Assembly (NCBI GenBank): GCA_903861645.1
Contig: CAIOVE010000090.1
Span: 23,639-87,638 of the forward strand
Length of the DNA stretch: 64,000 nt
Reading direction: 5' to 3'
From: an uncultured Hyphomicrobiales bacterium
GTDB lineage: Bacteria; Pseudomonadota; Alphaproteobacteria; Rhizobiales; Beijerinckiaceae
Shown: piece by piece, positions 52,711 to 62,806 of the stretch
Layout of the letters: each line of letters begins with the position of its first letter
Numbering within the stretch: position 1 is the first letter of the stretch
The notes under the pieces: model-generated
The model's database searches: none
What the model was told of the DNA's origin: nothing
The model's input: only the letters and a program-made list of their open reading frames with translations
Translations under genes and position numbers: made by a program

Positions 52711-53339
52711 GCCACGCGGGCGCCGAGGGCGACCAGCACGAATTCGATCTGCTGGTCGAGCGTCGGCCCCGGCTTGTTGGCGCATTCGGCGATCATTTGC
52801 GGATGAAAAAACCGCATCATGGCGACGCATGTGCATTTGGCGGCGGTTTCCACGTCGCCAGCGGCGAATTCGCCACGCGCCATGCCATCGGCGATCACGC
52901 CGCCGATGAGGCCAGTGATGTGCGTCATGTGCTGGTTGCAGACTTCCCAGCTCTCCTCCATGGCGATGCGCACCATTTCGTGCAGCTTGGCCTCACCGAC
53001 ATAACGCTCGGCGTTCATGTGGTGCACCGCGCTCATCAGTTCACGCAGGCGCGCCGGGGCGGGCCTGTCGGCGCTGGCGATGTCGCCAGCCGCGGATTCC
53101 ACCTCGCCCATCAAGCGCCGCGCGACGCCCTCGTGAATGGCCTTCTTGGAGTCGAAGAAGCGATACACGTTCGCCGGGCTCATGCGCAGAACCTTGGCGA
53201 TGTCGGCGACCGTGGTCTTCTGATAGCCAATCTCGCGAAAAAGACGCTCCGCCGTCACGAGCACGCGCTCGCGCACATCGGTTTCGGGATGGATGGTTTC
53301 ATTGTTCATTTCAACCGCTTCTAGCATGGATTCGCTCAT
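52707..53339 (-). CDS. TetR/AcrR regulator of the second RND operon
   Basis: A 210-residue TetR protein with an N-terminal helix-turn-helix (KTTVADIAKVLRMSPANVYRFF) and a helical ligand domain. Its ATG at 53339 overlaps the permease stop (ATGA), so it is translated as the last gene of the adaptor/permease operon; an internal ATG at 53309 is an alternative. I infer autorepression of the operon through the inverted repeat at the promoter near 57661-57688. Confidence 0.9.
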   Translation of the reverse strand: MSESMLEAVEMNNETIHPETDVRERVLVTAERLFREIGYQKTTVADIAKVLRMSPANVYRFFDSKKAIHEGVARRLMGEVESAAGDIASADRPAPARLRELMSAVHHMNAERYVGEAKLHEMVRIAMEESWEVCNQHMTHITGLIGGVIADGMARGEFAAGDVETAAKCTCVAMMRFFHPQMIAECANKPGPTLDQQIEFVLVALGARVA

Positions 53340-56300
53340 TCGGCAGCCCGGGCCAGGGCGATCTCCACCGAAGGCGTCCCGACCGGCGCGACGGCCGCGC
53401 CGCCACGTTCATCCAGCCGTCGGCTGAACCACAGGGCGTAAAGGCCCGGCAGATAGAGCAACGTCAGGAAGGTCGCCACGAACAGGCCGCCCATGATGGT
53501 GATGGCCATCGGCCCCCAGAAGGCCGAATGCGACAGGGGTATCATGGCGAGGATCGCCGCCAGCGCCGTCAGCACCACGGGCCGGGCGCGCCGCACCGTG
53601 GCGTCGACGATGGCGTCGCGGCGCCTGTGCCCGTCGCGCACGTCGCTCTCGATCTGGTCGACCAGAATGACCGCGTTGCGCATGATCATGCCGGCCAGCG
53701 CGATCAAGCCCAGCAGCGCGACGAAACCGAAGGGCTTGTTCGCGACATTCAAGCCCAGCGACGCCCCGACGATGCCGAGCGGCGCGGTGAGGAACACCAG
53801 CGCCAGCAGCGAAAAGCTCTGCAACTGGATCATCAGCAAGGCCAGCATGGCGATGACCATCAGCGGGAACAGCACGAAGATGGAGGCGTTGCCCTTTTCC
53901 GATTCCTCGATGGCGCCGCCGATTTCCAGCCGATAGGCTGGCTCAAGTTGATCGCGGATGTCCTTGAGCCTGGGCCAGATCGCGTTCGTCGCATCGGGCG
54001 CCTGCACGCCATCAACCACGTCGGCGCGCACGGTAATGGCCATGTCGCGGTTGCGCCGCCAAAGGATCGGCTCCTCGTGTTCGTGCTCGATCCGCGCGAC
54101 CTGCGCCAGCGGCACGGGCACGCCATCGCGGGAGACGATGGTGAGATCGCCGATGCGCGCGAGATCAAGGCGCTCGGCGGGAACCGCGCGAGCGACGACA
54201 TCAACCTTTTCGACGCCATCGCGGATGGTCGTCACGGGCACGCCGGACAACAACAGATTCAGCGATTGCGAAATATCGCGCGGCGTCAGGCCCAGCGCGC
54301 TCGCGCGTTCCTGATCGACGACCAGCCGAACCGCCGGCGATTGTTCGTTCCAGTCGAGATGGGGATCGACCAACTTGTCTTCGCCGCGCATGACGTCGCG
54401 CACCCGATAGGCGATGTCGCGCACCTTCATCGCGTCGGGACCGATGACGCGGAACTGTACGGGAAAACCAACCGGCGGGCCAAAGTTGAAGCGGTCGACG
54501 CGGACTCGGGCCTCGGAAAGCTGGCCTTCCGCGATCGCCTTCTCGAGCCGTGTCTTGATCCGCTCGCGCGCCTCCACGTCCTTCGAGACAACAACGATCT
54601 CCGCGAAGGACGTGTCGGGCAGTTGCGGGTTGAGACCGAGCCAGAAGCGCGGCGACCCCTTGCCAACATAGGTCGTGTAGGTGGCGATGTCCTCGTCGCC
54701 CTTGAGCAGCGACTCGGCCTTTTTGGCCGAGGCGAGGGTGACGTCGAAGGCGGTTCCCTCGGGCAGGCGCAATTGGAAGAACAGTTCCGGACGCTCGGAC
54801 AGCGGGAAGAACTGCTGTTGCACGTGGCCAAAGCCGACGATGGAGAGCGCGAACACGCCGATGGTCGTGGCGACGACATAGACGCGCTTGTCGACGCACC
54901 ACTGGATGACGCGCCGCAGGCCACGATAGAGACGCGTGTCATAGATGGCGTTGTGATCATGATGACCGACGCCGCGGGTGAAATCAGGCAACAGTTTCAC
55001 GCCGATGTAGGGCGTGAAAATGACCGCGACGAACCATGACGCGATCAGCGCGATGGCCACCACCCAGAAAATGCCGCCCGCGTATTCGCCGACGGAGGAA
55101 TTGGCGAAGCCGATGGGCAGAAAGCCCGCCGCGGTCACCAACGTGCCCGTCAGCATGGGGAACGCCGTCGACTCCCACGCGAAGGAGGCCGCGCGAACGC
55201 GATCCCAACCCTGCTCCATTTTCACGACCATCATCTCGACCGCGATGATGGCGTCGTCGACGAGCAGGCCCAGCGCGATGATCAACGCGCCAAGTGTAAT
55301 GCGATGCAAATCCATGCCGCTGGCGTTCATCACGATGAACACGACGGCGAGAACGAGCGGCACGGACAGCGCGACGACGACGCCCGTGCGCAGGCCGAGC
55401 GCGATGAAGCTCACCAGCAGCACGATCGCCAGCGCCTCCACGAAGGACCGCAGGAATTCGCCGACCGCGGTTTCAACGACCCTGGGCTGATCGGCGATCT
55501 GTTCAAGATCGAAGCCGACGGGCACGGCGCGCATAAACGAGTCGCTCGCCTGTTTCACGGCCTCGCCGAGTTCGAGAATATTGCCGCCCTTCGCCATGAC
55601 GACGCCGAGGCCGATGGCGGGCTTGCCGCGCTGGCGCGCCACGTAATCGGTGGGGTCGGCGTATCCATGCGTGACGGTCGCGATGTCGCCCAAACGGAAC
55701 ACCCGGCCATTCGCCTCGACCGGCGTTTCGGCGACGGAGGCGACGCCGTCGAGCGCGCCGGTGACGCGCAGCGGCACGCGCTGCGCCGAGGTCTCGATCG
55801 CGCCAGCGGAAACGACCGCGTTGCGGCGCGACAGCGAAGCCAGCAGGTTTTCCGGCGTGACGCCAAGGGTGGCGAGCTTGGCGTGCGAGAACTCGACGTA
55901 GATCTTCTCGTCCTGATCGCCGTAAATGTTGACCTTGGTAACGTTCGCGACCTTCAGCAGCCGCTGCCGAAGCCCCTCGACGACCTTCTTCATCTGGGCG
56001 TAATCGCCGCCCTCGCTGGTCAGCATGTAGAGAATGGAATCGACGTCGCCGAATTCATCGTTGATGTTGGGCCCGATCAGTTCCGCCGGCAGATCGCCCC
56101 TGATGTCGGAGAGCTTCTTGCGAAGCTGATAGAAAAGTTGCGGCACCTCGCGCGCGGGCGTGTTGTCCTTGAAGGCCACCTGCATCGCGGTGAACGATGG
56201 CTTGGTGTAGGTCGTGACCTTGTCGAACCACGGCAGTTCCTGAAGCTTCTTCTCGATGGGGTCGGCGACCTGCGCCTGCATTTCCATCGCGGTCGCGCCA

Positions 56301-56491
56301 GGCCAGATCGCCGTGACGATGCCGACCTTGATGGTGAAGGAGGGATCCTCCGCGCGCCCGATGCCGCGGTAGGACATGGCGCCGCCCACCGCCAGCGCGA
56401 TGATGAAGAACAGCATCAGCGCGGGATGCGCCACGGCCCAGGCCGACAGATTGAAACGCCGCATGATCGCCTCGTCCGGCGCGCCCGACAT
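53336..56491 (-). CDS. RND efflux permease, second system
   Basis: A 1051-residue RND transporter. FNLSAWAVAHPALMLFFIIALAVGG is TM1; GALIIALGLLVDDAIIAVEMMVVKMEQG carries the TM4 acidic pair; FTPYIGVKLLPDF and the C-terminal helices are normal. Early GIGRAEDPSFTIKV and WPGATAMEMQAQVADPIEKKL mark the subgroup found with short lipoprotein adaptors. It exports drugs or toxic compounds using the proton gradient. It lies 23 bases after the adaptor gene, whose amber codon probably disables the complex. Confidence 0.94.
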   Translation of the reverse strand: MSGAPDEAIMRRFNLSAWAVAHPALMLFFIIALAVGGAMSYRGIGRAEDPSFTIKVGIVTAIWPGATAMEMQAQVADPIEKKLQELPWFDKVTTYTKPSFTAMQVAFKDNTPAREVPQLFYQLRKKLSDIRGDLPAELIGPNINDEFGDVDSILYMLTSEGGDYAQMKKVVEGLRQRLLKVANVTKVNIYGDQDEKIYVEFSHAKLATLGVTPENLLASLSRRNAVVSAGAIETSAQRVPLRVTGALDGVASVAETPVEANGRVFRLGDIATVTHGYADPTDYVARQRGKPAIGLGVVMAKGGNILELGEAVKQASDSFMRAVPVGFDLEQIADQPRVVETAVGEFLRSFVEALAIVLLVSFIALGLRTGVVVALSVPLVLAVVFIVMNASGMDLHRITLGALIIALGLLVDDAIIAVEMMVVKMEQGWDRVRAASFAWESTAFPMLTGTLVTAAGFLPIGFANSSVGEYAGGIFWVVAIALIASWFVAVIFTPYIGVKLLPDFTRGVGHHDHNAIYDTRLYRGLRRVIQWCVDKRVYVVATTIGVFALSIVGFGHVQQQFFPLSERPELFFQLRLPEGTAFDVTLASAKKAESLLKGDEDIATYTTYVGKGSPRFWLGLNPQLPDTSFAEIVVVSKDVEARERIKTRLEKAIAEGQLSEARVRVDRFNFGPPVGFPVQFRVIGPDAMKVRDIAYRVRDVMRGEDKLVDPHLDWNEQSPAVRLVVDQERASALGLTPRDISQSLNLLLSGVPVTTIRDGVEKVDVVARAVPAERLDLARIGDLTIVSRDGVPVPLAQVARIEHEHEEPILWRRNRDMAITVRADVVDGVQAPDATNAIWPRLKDIRDQLEPAYRLEIGGAIEESEKGNASIFVLFPLMVIAMLALLMIQLQSFSLLALVFLTAPLGIVGASLGLNVANKPFGFVALLGLIALAGMIMRNAVILVDQIESDVRDGHRRRDAIVDATVRRARPVVLTALAAILAMIPLSHSAFWGPMAITIMGGLFVATFLTLLYLPGLYALWFSRRLDERGGAAVAPVGTPSVEIALARAAE

Positions 56492-56514
56492 CGCGGCGCG
56501 CGATTTGGGTTGGC

Positions 56515-57624
56515 CTAGAAAGCAAGCGCCGAGACGACCCTGACCTTGCGGGCCGGATCGATTTTCTGCACGCCCAGCGCGATGACTTCGGCGCCTTCGT
56601 CGACGCCCGACGCGATCAGGGCGTCGGTGGACTCGTAAGCCGCGACAACGACGCGCCGCGACGTCACGGCGCCCGTGGTCTTGTCCACCACGAACAGAGA
56701 CGCGCCGTCGCCCTGATTGAACACGGCGGCCAGCGGCACGCGGGCGACGGATTCGCTCGTGGGATCGACCAGGGTCAGCGTCGCGGTCATGCCGAGCCGC
56801 ACGTCGTCGCCGGCGCCAGCGAGCGCATATTTGGCGAGGTAGGTGCGCGTCGCCGGATCGGCGGCGGGCGCCATTTCGCGCAAGGTCGCAACATATTGCC
56901 GATCCGGCGCCGACCAGAGCGACACGCGCGCCGCGCCGCTTTTGGCGCGGTCGACCAGAAACTCCGGCAGCGAGACAGCCACTTCCTTCTAGGACTCGCG
57001 CGCGACGCGGATGGCGGCCTGACCGGCGGCGACCACCTGACCGGGCTCGACGAGCGTTGCGGTGACCACGCCACGCGCGTCGGCGAGAAGCCGGGCGTAG
57101 GACAGGCTGTTTCTGGTCAGTTCGACCGCGCGCTCGGCGCGACGCAACCGGGCGCGGGCCTCGTCGCCGGCCGCGCGGGACTGTTCCATCTGGGCGTCCG
57201 TGGCCCAGCCGCGTGCGCGTAACTCCTTCGTACGGGCCTCGGCGGCGGCGGCTTGCGCCAGAACGCCGGTCGCGGCCTGCCGCTCCGCCTCGGCCTGCTC
57301 GGCCTGCAAACGCAGATCGAGTTCATCAAGAGCGGCGACGGGCTGGCCGGCGTCGACCGTCTCGCCGACCTCCACCAGACGGCGGGCCACCTTGCCCGCG
57401 ACGCGAAAGCCGAGATCGGTCTCGATGCGCGGGCGGATCACGCCGACGAAGGATCGCGACGGCGCGCGCGGGGCGTAATGCACCTTGGCGACGAGCACCG
57501 GCCGGCCATCGTCGCGCGCGACGGGCTTCGCCTTGTCGTCGCAGGCCGCCAGCAGAAGGGCTGGCGCGAGCGCCAGCGCCCAGGGAAGCGCGTTTCGAAA
57601 TCGAGGAAAGGTCGGGACGAACAT
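56515..57624 (-). pseudogene. RND periplasmic adaptor interrupted by an in-frame amber codon
   Basis: Codons 1-211 encode a lipoprotein signal (LALAPALLLAACDD) and the lipoyl/coiled-coil half of a membrane-fusion protein (VGVIRPRIETDLGFRVAGKVARRLV). A TAG at 56991-56989 ends this frame at RVARES. The same frame then continues with KEVAVSLPEFLVDR and the whole beta-barrel/C-terminal half to 56515 (156 more codons), exactly where the family sequence would continue. So a single base change, not a frameshift, breaks the gene. A GTG at 56982 could reinitiate the second half, but a split adaptor is unlikely to work. Sequencing error must also be considered. Confidence 0.85.
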
Positions 57625-57648
57625 GGGGAGCCTCTCGCGGACGGAGGC

Positions 57649-57688
57649 AAAATATCGAACAACTGATAATTGTCAATATTCGTCAGTT
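57649..57688 (-). promoter_or_regulatory. Promoter and candidate TetR operator of the second RND operon
   Basis: On the minus strand TTGACA (57676-57671), a 16-base spacer and TATTTT (57654-57649) form a promoter for the adaptor gene. AACTGA (57661-57666) and TCAGTT (57683-57688) are an inverted repeat enclosing the -35 box, and ATTG-T-CAAT (57669-57677) is a smaller one inside. This is a fitting site for the operon's TetR protein. Confidence 0.5.
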
Positions 57689-57725
57689 CGCATTCATCAA
57701 AACGTGATCCCCGCGGATCGGGCGG

Positions 57726-59753
57726 TTATTGGCTCTCCCGGAAAAAATCGTGGACAAGCTTGGCGGTCGCGGCGTTGACGCCGGGCGTCCGCGCGAGATC
57801 CTCCAGACCCGCCCGCGAAATGGCCTTGGCCGTGCCGAAGGCGTTCAGCAGGGCGCGCTTGCGGGCCGGGCCGATGCCGGGGATATCGTCCAGCGGGCTC
57901 TTGACGAAATCCTTCTTGCGCCGCGCCCGGTGCGTGCCGATGGCGAAGCGGTGGGCCTCGTCGCGCAGACGCTGGGCGAAATAAAGCGCGGGGTCGCGCG
58001 GCGGCAATCGGAAGGGCTCGCGCCCCTCGACGAAAAACGTCTCGCGCCCGGCGTCGCGGTCGACGCCCTTGGCGATGGAGGCCAGCGCCACGCCGGCGAC
58101 GCCCAGTTCCTCGAATATGGCCTTCGCCGCCTCGAACTGGCCGCGACCGCCGTCGATCAGCACGAGATCGGGCTTCGAGGGAAAGGCGTCGCGGTCGGCG
58201 GGCGCCGGCGCGTCGGCGAGCGTCTCCTCTTCTTTCTTCAATCGGGTGAAGCGACGCCGCAAGACCTCGCGCATCATGCCGAAATCATCGCCCGGCGTCA
58301 GTTCCGTCGATTTGATGTTGAAGGTGCGATACTGCGCCTTGGTGAAGCCCTGCGGGCCCGCGACGACCATGGCGCCGATCGCGTTCGTCCCCATGATGTG
58401 GGAGTTGTCGTAAATCTCCACGCGGCGGGGCGGATGCGCTAGGCCGAGCGCCGCGCCGAGCGCGCCGAGCAGCTTTTCCTGACTGGCGGCGTCGGCGAGT
58501 TTGCGCGACAGCGTCTCCTTGCCATTGCGCGCGGCGTGCTCGACCAGTTCGCGCCGCTCGCCGCGCTGGGGCACGGCCACCTCGACCTTGCGTCCGGCGC
58601 GCGCGGTCAGCGCCTCCGCGAGCAGGTCGCGCGTCTCGATCTCGTGCGACAGCAGCACGAGGCGCGGCGCGGGCTTGTCCGAATAGAATTGCCCCAGGAA
58701 CGCATCCAGCACCTCGCCGGGGCTCAGCGAGCGGTCGGCGCGCGGATAATAGGCGCGATTGCCCCAGTTCTGGTGGGCGCGGAAGAAAAAGACCTCGATG
58801 GCGAACTGGCCGGCTTCCTCGCAGACGGCGAAGACGTCGGCCTCCTCGACGATTTTAGGGTTGATGCCCTGCTGGCCCTGAATCGCCGACAGGGCCGCGA
58901 TGCGATCGCGCAGGCGCGCGGCGCGCTCGAATTCCAGCGCCTCGGCGGCGCGCGCCATGTCGGCGGCGAGTTGGTCGCGCACCGCGCGGCTGCGGCCAGA
59001 CAGGAAATCGCGCGCTTCCTCGACCAGCGCGGCGTAATCGCCATGGGCGACCTCGCCGGTGCAGGGACCGGCGCAACGCTTGATCTGCCAGAGCAGACAG
59101 GGCCGCGTGCGGTTCTCGTAATAGGAATCCGAGCAGGTGCGGATGAGGAACGCCCGCTGCAGCGCGGCGAGCGTGCGGTTGACCGCGCCGACATTGGCGA
59201 AGGGGCCGAAATAGTCGCCCTTGCGGGACCGCGCGCCGCGATGCTTGGTCAGTTGCGGCGAGACATGGTCCGCCGTGAGCAGGATGTAGGGAAACGACTT
59301 GTCGTCGCGCAGCAGCACGTTGAAGCGCGGCTTCATCTGCTTGATGTAATTGGCCTCGAGCAGCAGGGCCTCGGTCTCGGTGCGCGTCGAGACGAAGACC
59401 ATGGAGGCGGTCAGCGAAATCATCCGCGCGATGCGGTTGGAATGGCCCTCGCCGCGCGCGTAGCTGGCGATGCGCTTGCGAATGGAGCGCGCCTTGCCGA
59501 CGTAGAGCACCTCGCCGTCGGCGCCGATCATCCGGTAAACGCCGGGGTCGGCCGGCGCCTGCGCGAGATAGGCGCGGATGACCTCGACGCCGCGCCCCAC
59601 CGCGGCGGGCGTCGCCACCTCGTCGAGCGCCAGATCGAGACCGGAGCCGACGTCCTCCGTCGCCTCGTCCTCGACCTCTGGCATGGCCTCGGGCGGCAGA
59701 TCGCCATGGGCTGGCGCGGATTCATCCTGGGGCGGTCTGCTGGTCATGCCCAT
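57726..59753 (-). CDS. uvrC: Excinuclease ABC subunit C
   Basis: A 675-residue UvrC. After an acidic, poorly conserved ~55-residue N-terminus come the GIY-YIG nuclease ([30 protein letters not shown]), a UVR-type UvrB-binding stretch near [24 protein letters not shown], the RNase-H-like second nuclease ([31 protein letters not shown]) and two helix-hairpin-helix motifs at the C-terminus ([19 protein letters not shown]). It makes both incisions in nucleotide excision repair. ATGs at 59753 and 59747 are equally possible starts. Confidence 0.97.
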   Translation of the reverse strand: MGMTSRPPQDESAPAHGDLPPEAMPEVEDEATEDVGSGLDLALDEVATPAAVGRGVEVIRAYLAQAPADPGVYRMIGADGEVLYVGKARSIRKRIASYARGEGHSNRIARMISLTASMVFVSTRTETEALLLEANYIKQMKPRFNVLLRDDKSFPYILLTADHVSPQLTKHRGARSRKGDYFGPFANVGAVNRTLAALQRAFLIRTCSDSYYENRTRPCLLWQIKRCAGPCTGEVAHGDYAALVEEARDFLSGRSRAVRDQLAADMARAAEALEFERAARLRDRIAALSAIQGQQGINPKIVEEADVFAVCEEAGQFAIEVFFFRAHQNWGNRAYYPRADRSLSPGEVLDAFLGQFYSDKPAPRLVLLSHEIETRDLLAEALTARAGRKVEVAVPQRGERRELVEHAARNGKETLSRKLADAASQEKLLGALGAALGLAHPPRRVEIYDNSHIMGTNAIGAMVVAGPQGFTKAQYRTFNIKSTELTPGDDFGMMREVLRRRFTRLKKEEETLADAPAPADRDAFPSKPDLVLIDGGRGQFEAAKAIFEELGVAGVALASIAKGVDRDAGRETFFVEGREPFRLPPRDPALYFAQRLRDEAHRFAIGTHRARRKKDFVKSPLDDIPGIGPARKRALLNAFGTAKAISRAGLEDLARTPGVNAATAKLVHDFFRESQ

Positions 59754-59878
59754 GATCTATGCCGCGCCGGGGTCCGAGAAAAGTCCCGGCGCGCAAACTG
59801 GACCCCGCGCGGAATTCACGCTAGCAGGGAATGGCATGAGCGGCGCGGCATGGACCGCCCGCCCGACCGAGGCGTTGA

Positions 59879-60496
59879 ATGAGTGAGTTTCCGCCGCGCT
59901 GGCGCGTTGTCGCGCGCCGCGCGCAAAGAGCCATCGCATCCGTCGCCATCGCGGCCTGCCTCGCGGGTTGCGTGGACGAAATGTCCAACGTCAACGCCAG
60001 CGCGCCGACAGGGTCGCCCCGGCTGGCCGCCGTTCCCGGCGTCAGCCCGCGCGGCGCGCCGCTCGCCTTCGTCAACGTCGAGGGGGCGCCTGACGCCATC
60101 GTCGCCCGGTTTTCACGTGAAACCACCGCCGCCGCCGCGGGGCGCGACGTAGCCGTCGTGGAGCAGTCTTCCGCCGCCTATCTCGCCCGCGGGTATCTCG
60201 CCGCCTATCCCAGCGCGAATGGCGCCGTGGTCATGTGCGTCTGGGACATTTTCGATCGCGAGCGGCGGCGCGTGCGTCGGCTCGACGACTACGTGATCGC
60301 GCCGGGCGCCGCCGCCGACCCGTGGAGCCTCGTCGACGACCGGACGCTCGCGGCGCTCGCCGCCCGGTCGGCGGAAAACCTCGCGGCGACGTTGACCAAC
60401 ACGCCCGAGGCCATCGCCGCGAGCGGCAAAAACGCCGTCGTGGCCATGGACCCGCCAGCGGCTTCGGCTTCGCCGTTGGTCAGCTCCTTCCGGTAG
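59879..60496 (+). CDS. Hypothetical lipoprotein (205 aa)
   Basis: I do not recognise the family. Residues ~18-32 ([14 protein letters not shown]) form a hydrophobic segment with lipobox LAGC, giving a lipidated Cys at about position 31. The rest is mainly Ala-rich alpha/beta sequence with a conserved-looking core ([24 protein letters not shown]). It is divergent from uvrC with a 125-base gap. Codon use is like its neighbours. A surface or periplasmic role is all that can be said. Confidence 0.75.
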   Translation: MSEFPPRWRVVARRAQRAIASVAIAACLAGCVDEMSNVNASAPTGSPRLAAVPGVSPRGAPLAFVNVEGAPDAIVARFSRETTAAAAGRDVAVVEQSSAAYLARGYLAAYPSANGAVVMCVWDIFDRERRRVRRLDDYVIAPGAAADPWSLVDDRTLAALAARSAENLAATLTNTPEAIAASGKNAVVAMDPPAASASPLVSSFR

Positions 60497-60644
60497 GGAA
60501 GGCGCGTCCACGCCCTTTTGTTCGGCATTCGGCGGAAAAAGTAACCGAATTCAGTGGATGGCGCTATGTCATGCCCCCGCCATATTGTTCAGCGCGCGCG
60601 GTCTTGATAAGAGCATCGCGGCGCAACATGGAACGAGGCCCGCG

Positions 60645-61589
60645 ATGTCCGATGCAATGAAGATATTGGCGGGCAACGCAAATCGACCGCTGACGGAGGC
60701 CATCGCCGCCTATATCGGCCTGCCGCTCTGCCGCTGCCAGGTCCGGCGCTTCGCCGACATGGAGGTTTTCGTCGAAATTCAGGAGAATGTTCGCGGCGCG
60801 GACGCCTTCGTCGTGCAGTCGACGTCGTTTCCGACCAACGATCACCTGATGGAATTGCTGATCATGATGGACGCGCTGCGCCGCGCGTCGGCCCGCCGCA
60901 TCACGGCGGTGCTGCCCTACTTCGGCTACGCCCGTCAGGACCGCAAACCCGGCCCGCGCACGCCAATCTCCGCCAAGCTCGTGGCGAACCTCATCACCCG
61001 CGCCGGCGCCGACCGCGTTTTGACGGTCGACCTGCACGCGGGGCAGATCCAGGGCTTTTTCGATATTCCCACCGACAACCTGTTCGCGGCGCCGGTGATG
61101 GTGCGCGACATCAAGGACCGGATGGATCGCTCCAACATCATGGTCGTCTCGCCGGACGTCGGCGGCGTGGTGCGCGCGCGCGCGCTCGCCAAGCGCATCG
61201 ACGCGCCGCTCGCCATCGTCGACAAGCGCCGCGAGCGCGCGGGCGAATCCGAGGTGATGAACATCATCGGCGATGTCGAGGGCAAGAGCTGCATCCTCAT
61301 CGACGACATCGTCGATTCCGGCGGCACGCTGTGCAACGCCGCCGAAGCCCTGCTGAAACAGGGCGCGAAGGATGTCAGCGCCTATATCACCCATGGCGTG
61401 CTGTCGGGCGGCGCGGTCGCCCGCATCGCCTCCTCCAAGCTCAAGGAACTGGTGGTGACCGACACGATCCAGCCGACAGAGGCCGTGCGCGTTGCCAAGA
61501 ACATCCGCACCATTTCCATCGCGCCGCTCATTGGCGAGGCCATCGCCCGCACGGCCAAGGAAGAGAGCGTTTCCAGCCTCTGGGATTGA
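60645..61589 (+). CDS. prs: Ribose-phosphate pyrophosphokinase (PRPP synthase)
   Basis: A 314-residue enzyme making PRPP from ribose 5-phosphate and ATP for nucleotide, His and Trp synthesis. [20 protein letters not shown], the flexible-loop/ATP region [30 protein letters not shown] and the PRPP loop [14 protein letters not shown] are complete. The start at 60645 is set by GAGG upstream; MKILAG at 60657 is possible too. It stands alone between the lipoprotein and the luciferase-like genes. Confidence 0.97.
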   Translation: MSDAMKILAGNANRPLTEAIAAYIGLPLCRCQVRRFADMEVFVEIQENVRGADAFVVQSTSFPTNDHLMELLIMMDALRRASARRITAVLPYFGYARQDRKPGPRTPISAKLVANLITRAGADRVLTVDLHAGQIQGFFDIPTDNLFAAPVMVRDIKDRMDRSNIMVVSPDVGGVVRARALAKRIDAPLAIVDKRRERAGESEVMNIIGDVEGKSCILIDDIVDSGGTLCNAAEALLKQGAKDVSAYITHGVLSGGAVARIASSKLKELVVTDTIQPTEAVRVAKNIRTISIAPLIGEAIARTAKEESVSSLWD

Positions 61590-61737
61590 CGCCATCGATA
61601 TCGCGCCTTCGTGAAACGCCCGACGCGCGACACATTGGCCCATCGGCGCCGCGGCCATTGGATTTGGCGCGCGATTCGCTAAGCTGCCGATACAACGCAG
61701 TCTTGCGATCACCATCGGGCGGAGCGCGCGGAATCAC

Positions 61738-62781
61738 ATGAAAGTCGGTCTTTTCGATCACATCGCCGATTCCGGCCGCCCCCTCGCCAATCTGTTCGAC
61801 GAACGCATCGCGTTTTTCCAGGCGGCCGATCGCGCTGGTTTCTACTGCATCCACCTCGCCGAGCATCACTGTTCGCCGGTCAACATGGTTCCCGCGCCGA
61901 GCGTGTTTCTCGGCGCGCTGGCGCGGCAGACAACGAATATCCGGCTGGGCACGCTGGTCTATCTGCTGACCCTGACCTCGCCGCTGCGGTTGATCGAGGA
62001 AATCTGCATGCTGGACCACCTCAGCCGCGGGCGGTTCGAGGTCGGCGTCGGGCGTGGCGTGTCGCCCTACGAACTCGGCTATTACAAGATACCGCACGAG
62101 GAATCGCGCGAGCTTTTCATCGACGCCTACAAGTGCCTGCGCGCCGGGCTTTCGAGCGACAGCTTCAGCTACGAAAGCAAGTATCTGTCCTACAAGGATG
62201 TGCCCATGCCGCTGCGGCCGCTGCAAAAGCCGTGGCCGGCGTTCTGGTATGGCTCGTCCAACAAGATCGGCTCGGCCTGGGCCGGCGAACACGGCATGCA
62301 TTTCACCGCCAATGGAACCAGCGCCATCGCGCGGGAGAACATTGCCGTCTTCAAGGAGGCGCTGGCCAAGCGCGGCGGTCCCGAGCAGCCCAAGCCGGAA
62401 TTCAGCGGCGGCGTGGCGATCGGCGGCCTGAAGTATGTCGTTGTTGGCGACACGGACGCCGACGCGGAGCGCATCGCCCGCCCGGCGCTGGCCAAGCATC
62501 TGGAGTCGCTCCACTGGCTCTGGAAGAAACATGGCCACAAGGATTTCGTCGATCGGCTGCGGATTCCCGGCCAGAGCGACTACGACGACTTCGTGGCGCA
62601 GGGCGTGGTCATCGCGGGTTCGCCCGCGACCGTGATCGAGAAAATCGAGCAGCAGACCGACTATCTAGGCATGAATTATCTTCTCGGCTATATGATGTTT
62701 GGCGACATGTCGCTGCCGGACGCCTTGCGTTCGCTGCGGTTGTTCGCCAGTGAAGTCATGCCAAGAATAGAGCGCCTGTGA
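61738..62781 (+). CDS. Luciferase-like flavin monooxygenase, first of a tandem pair
   Basis: A 347-residue LLM-class enzyme. The early motif FYCIHLAEHHCSPVNMVPAP, LTLTSPLRLIEEICMLDHLSRGRFEVGVGRG and FWYGSSNKIGSAWAGEHGMHF are typical of alkanal-monooxygenase-like proteins (F420 or FMN dependent). GGCGGAG lies 15-20 bases upstream of the ATG. The next gene encodes a protein of identical length and very similar sequence. It probably oxidises an unknown organic substrate; the cofactor cannot be decided from sequence. Confidence 0.87.
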   Translation: MKVGLFDHIADSGRPLANLFDERIAFFQAADRAGFYCIHLAEHHCSPVNMVPAPSVFLGALARQTTNIRLGTLVYLLTLTSPLRLIEEICMLDHLSRGRFEVGVGRGVSPYELGYYKIPHEESRELFIDAYKCLRAGLSSDSFSYESKYLSYKDVPMPLRPLQKPWPAFWYGSSNKIGSAWAGEHGMHFTANGTSAIARENIAVFKEALAKRGGPEQPKPEFSGGVAIGGLKYVVVGDTDADAERIARPALAKHLESLHWLWKKHGHKDFVDRLRIPGQSDYDDFVAQGVVIAGSPATVIEKIEQQTDYLGMNYLLGYMMFGDMSLPDALRSLRLFASEVMPRIERL

Positions 62782-62806
62782 ACGCGCTCCGACCTTCAGG
62801 GGAAAC

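Noticed and set aside
56515..56982. Separate 155-residue gene with a GTG start
   Set aside because: Its sequence is the second half of an RND adaptor in the same frame as the upstream half, separated only by a TAG; it is better explained as one interrupted gene.
56989..56991. TAG read as pyrrolysine
   Set aside because: No pyrrolysine machinery is in the window and the family has no pyrrolysine; a nonsense change or sequencing error is simpler.
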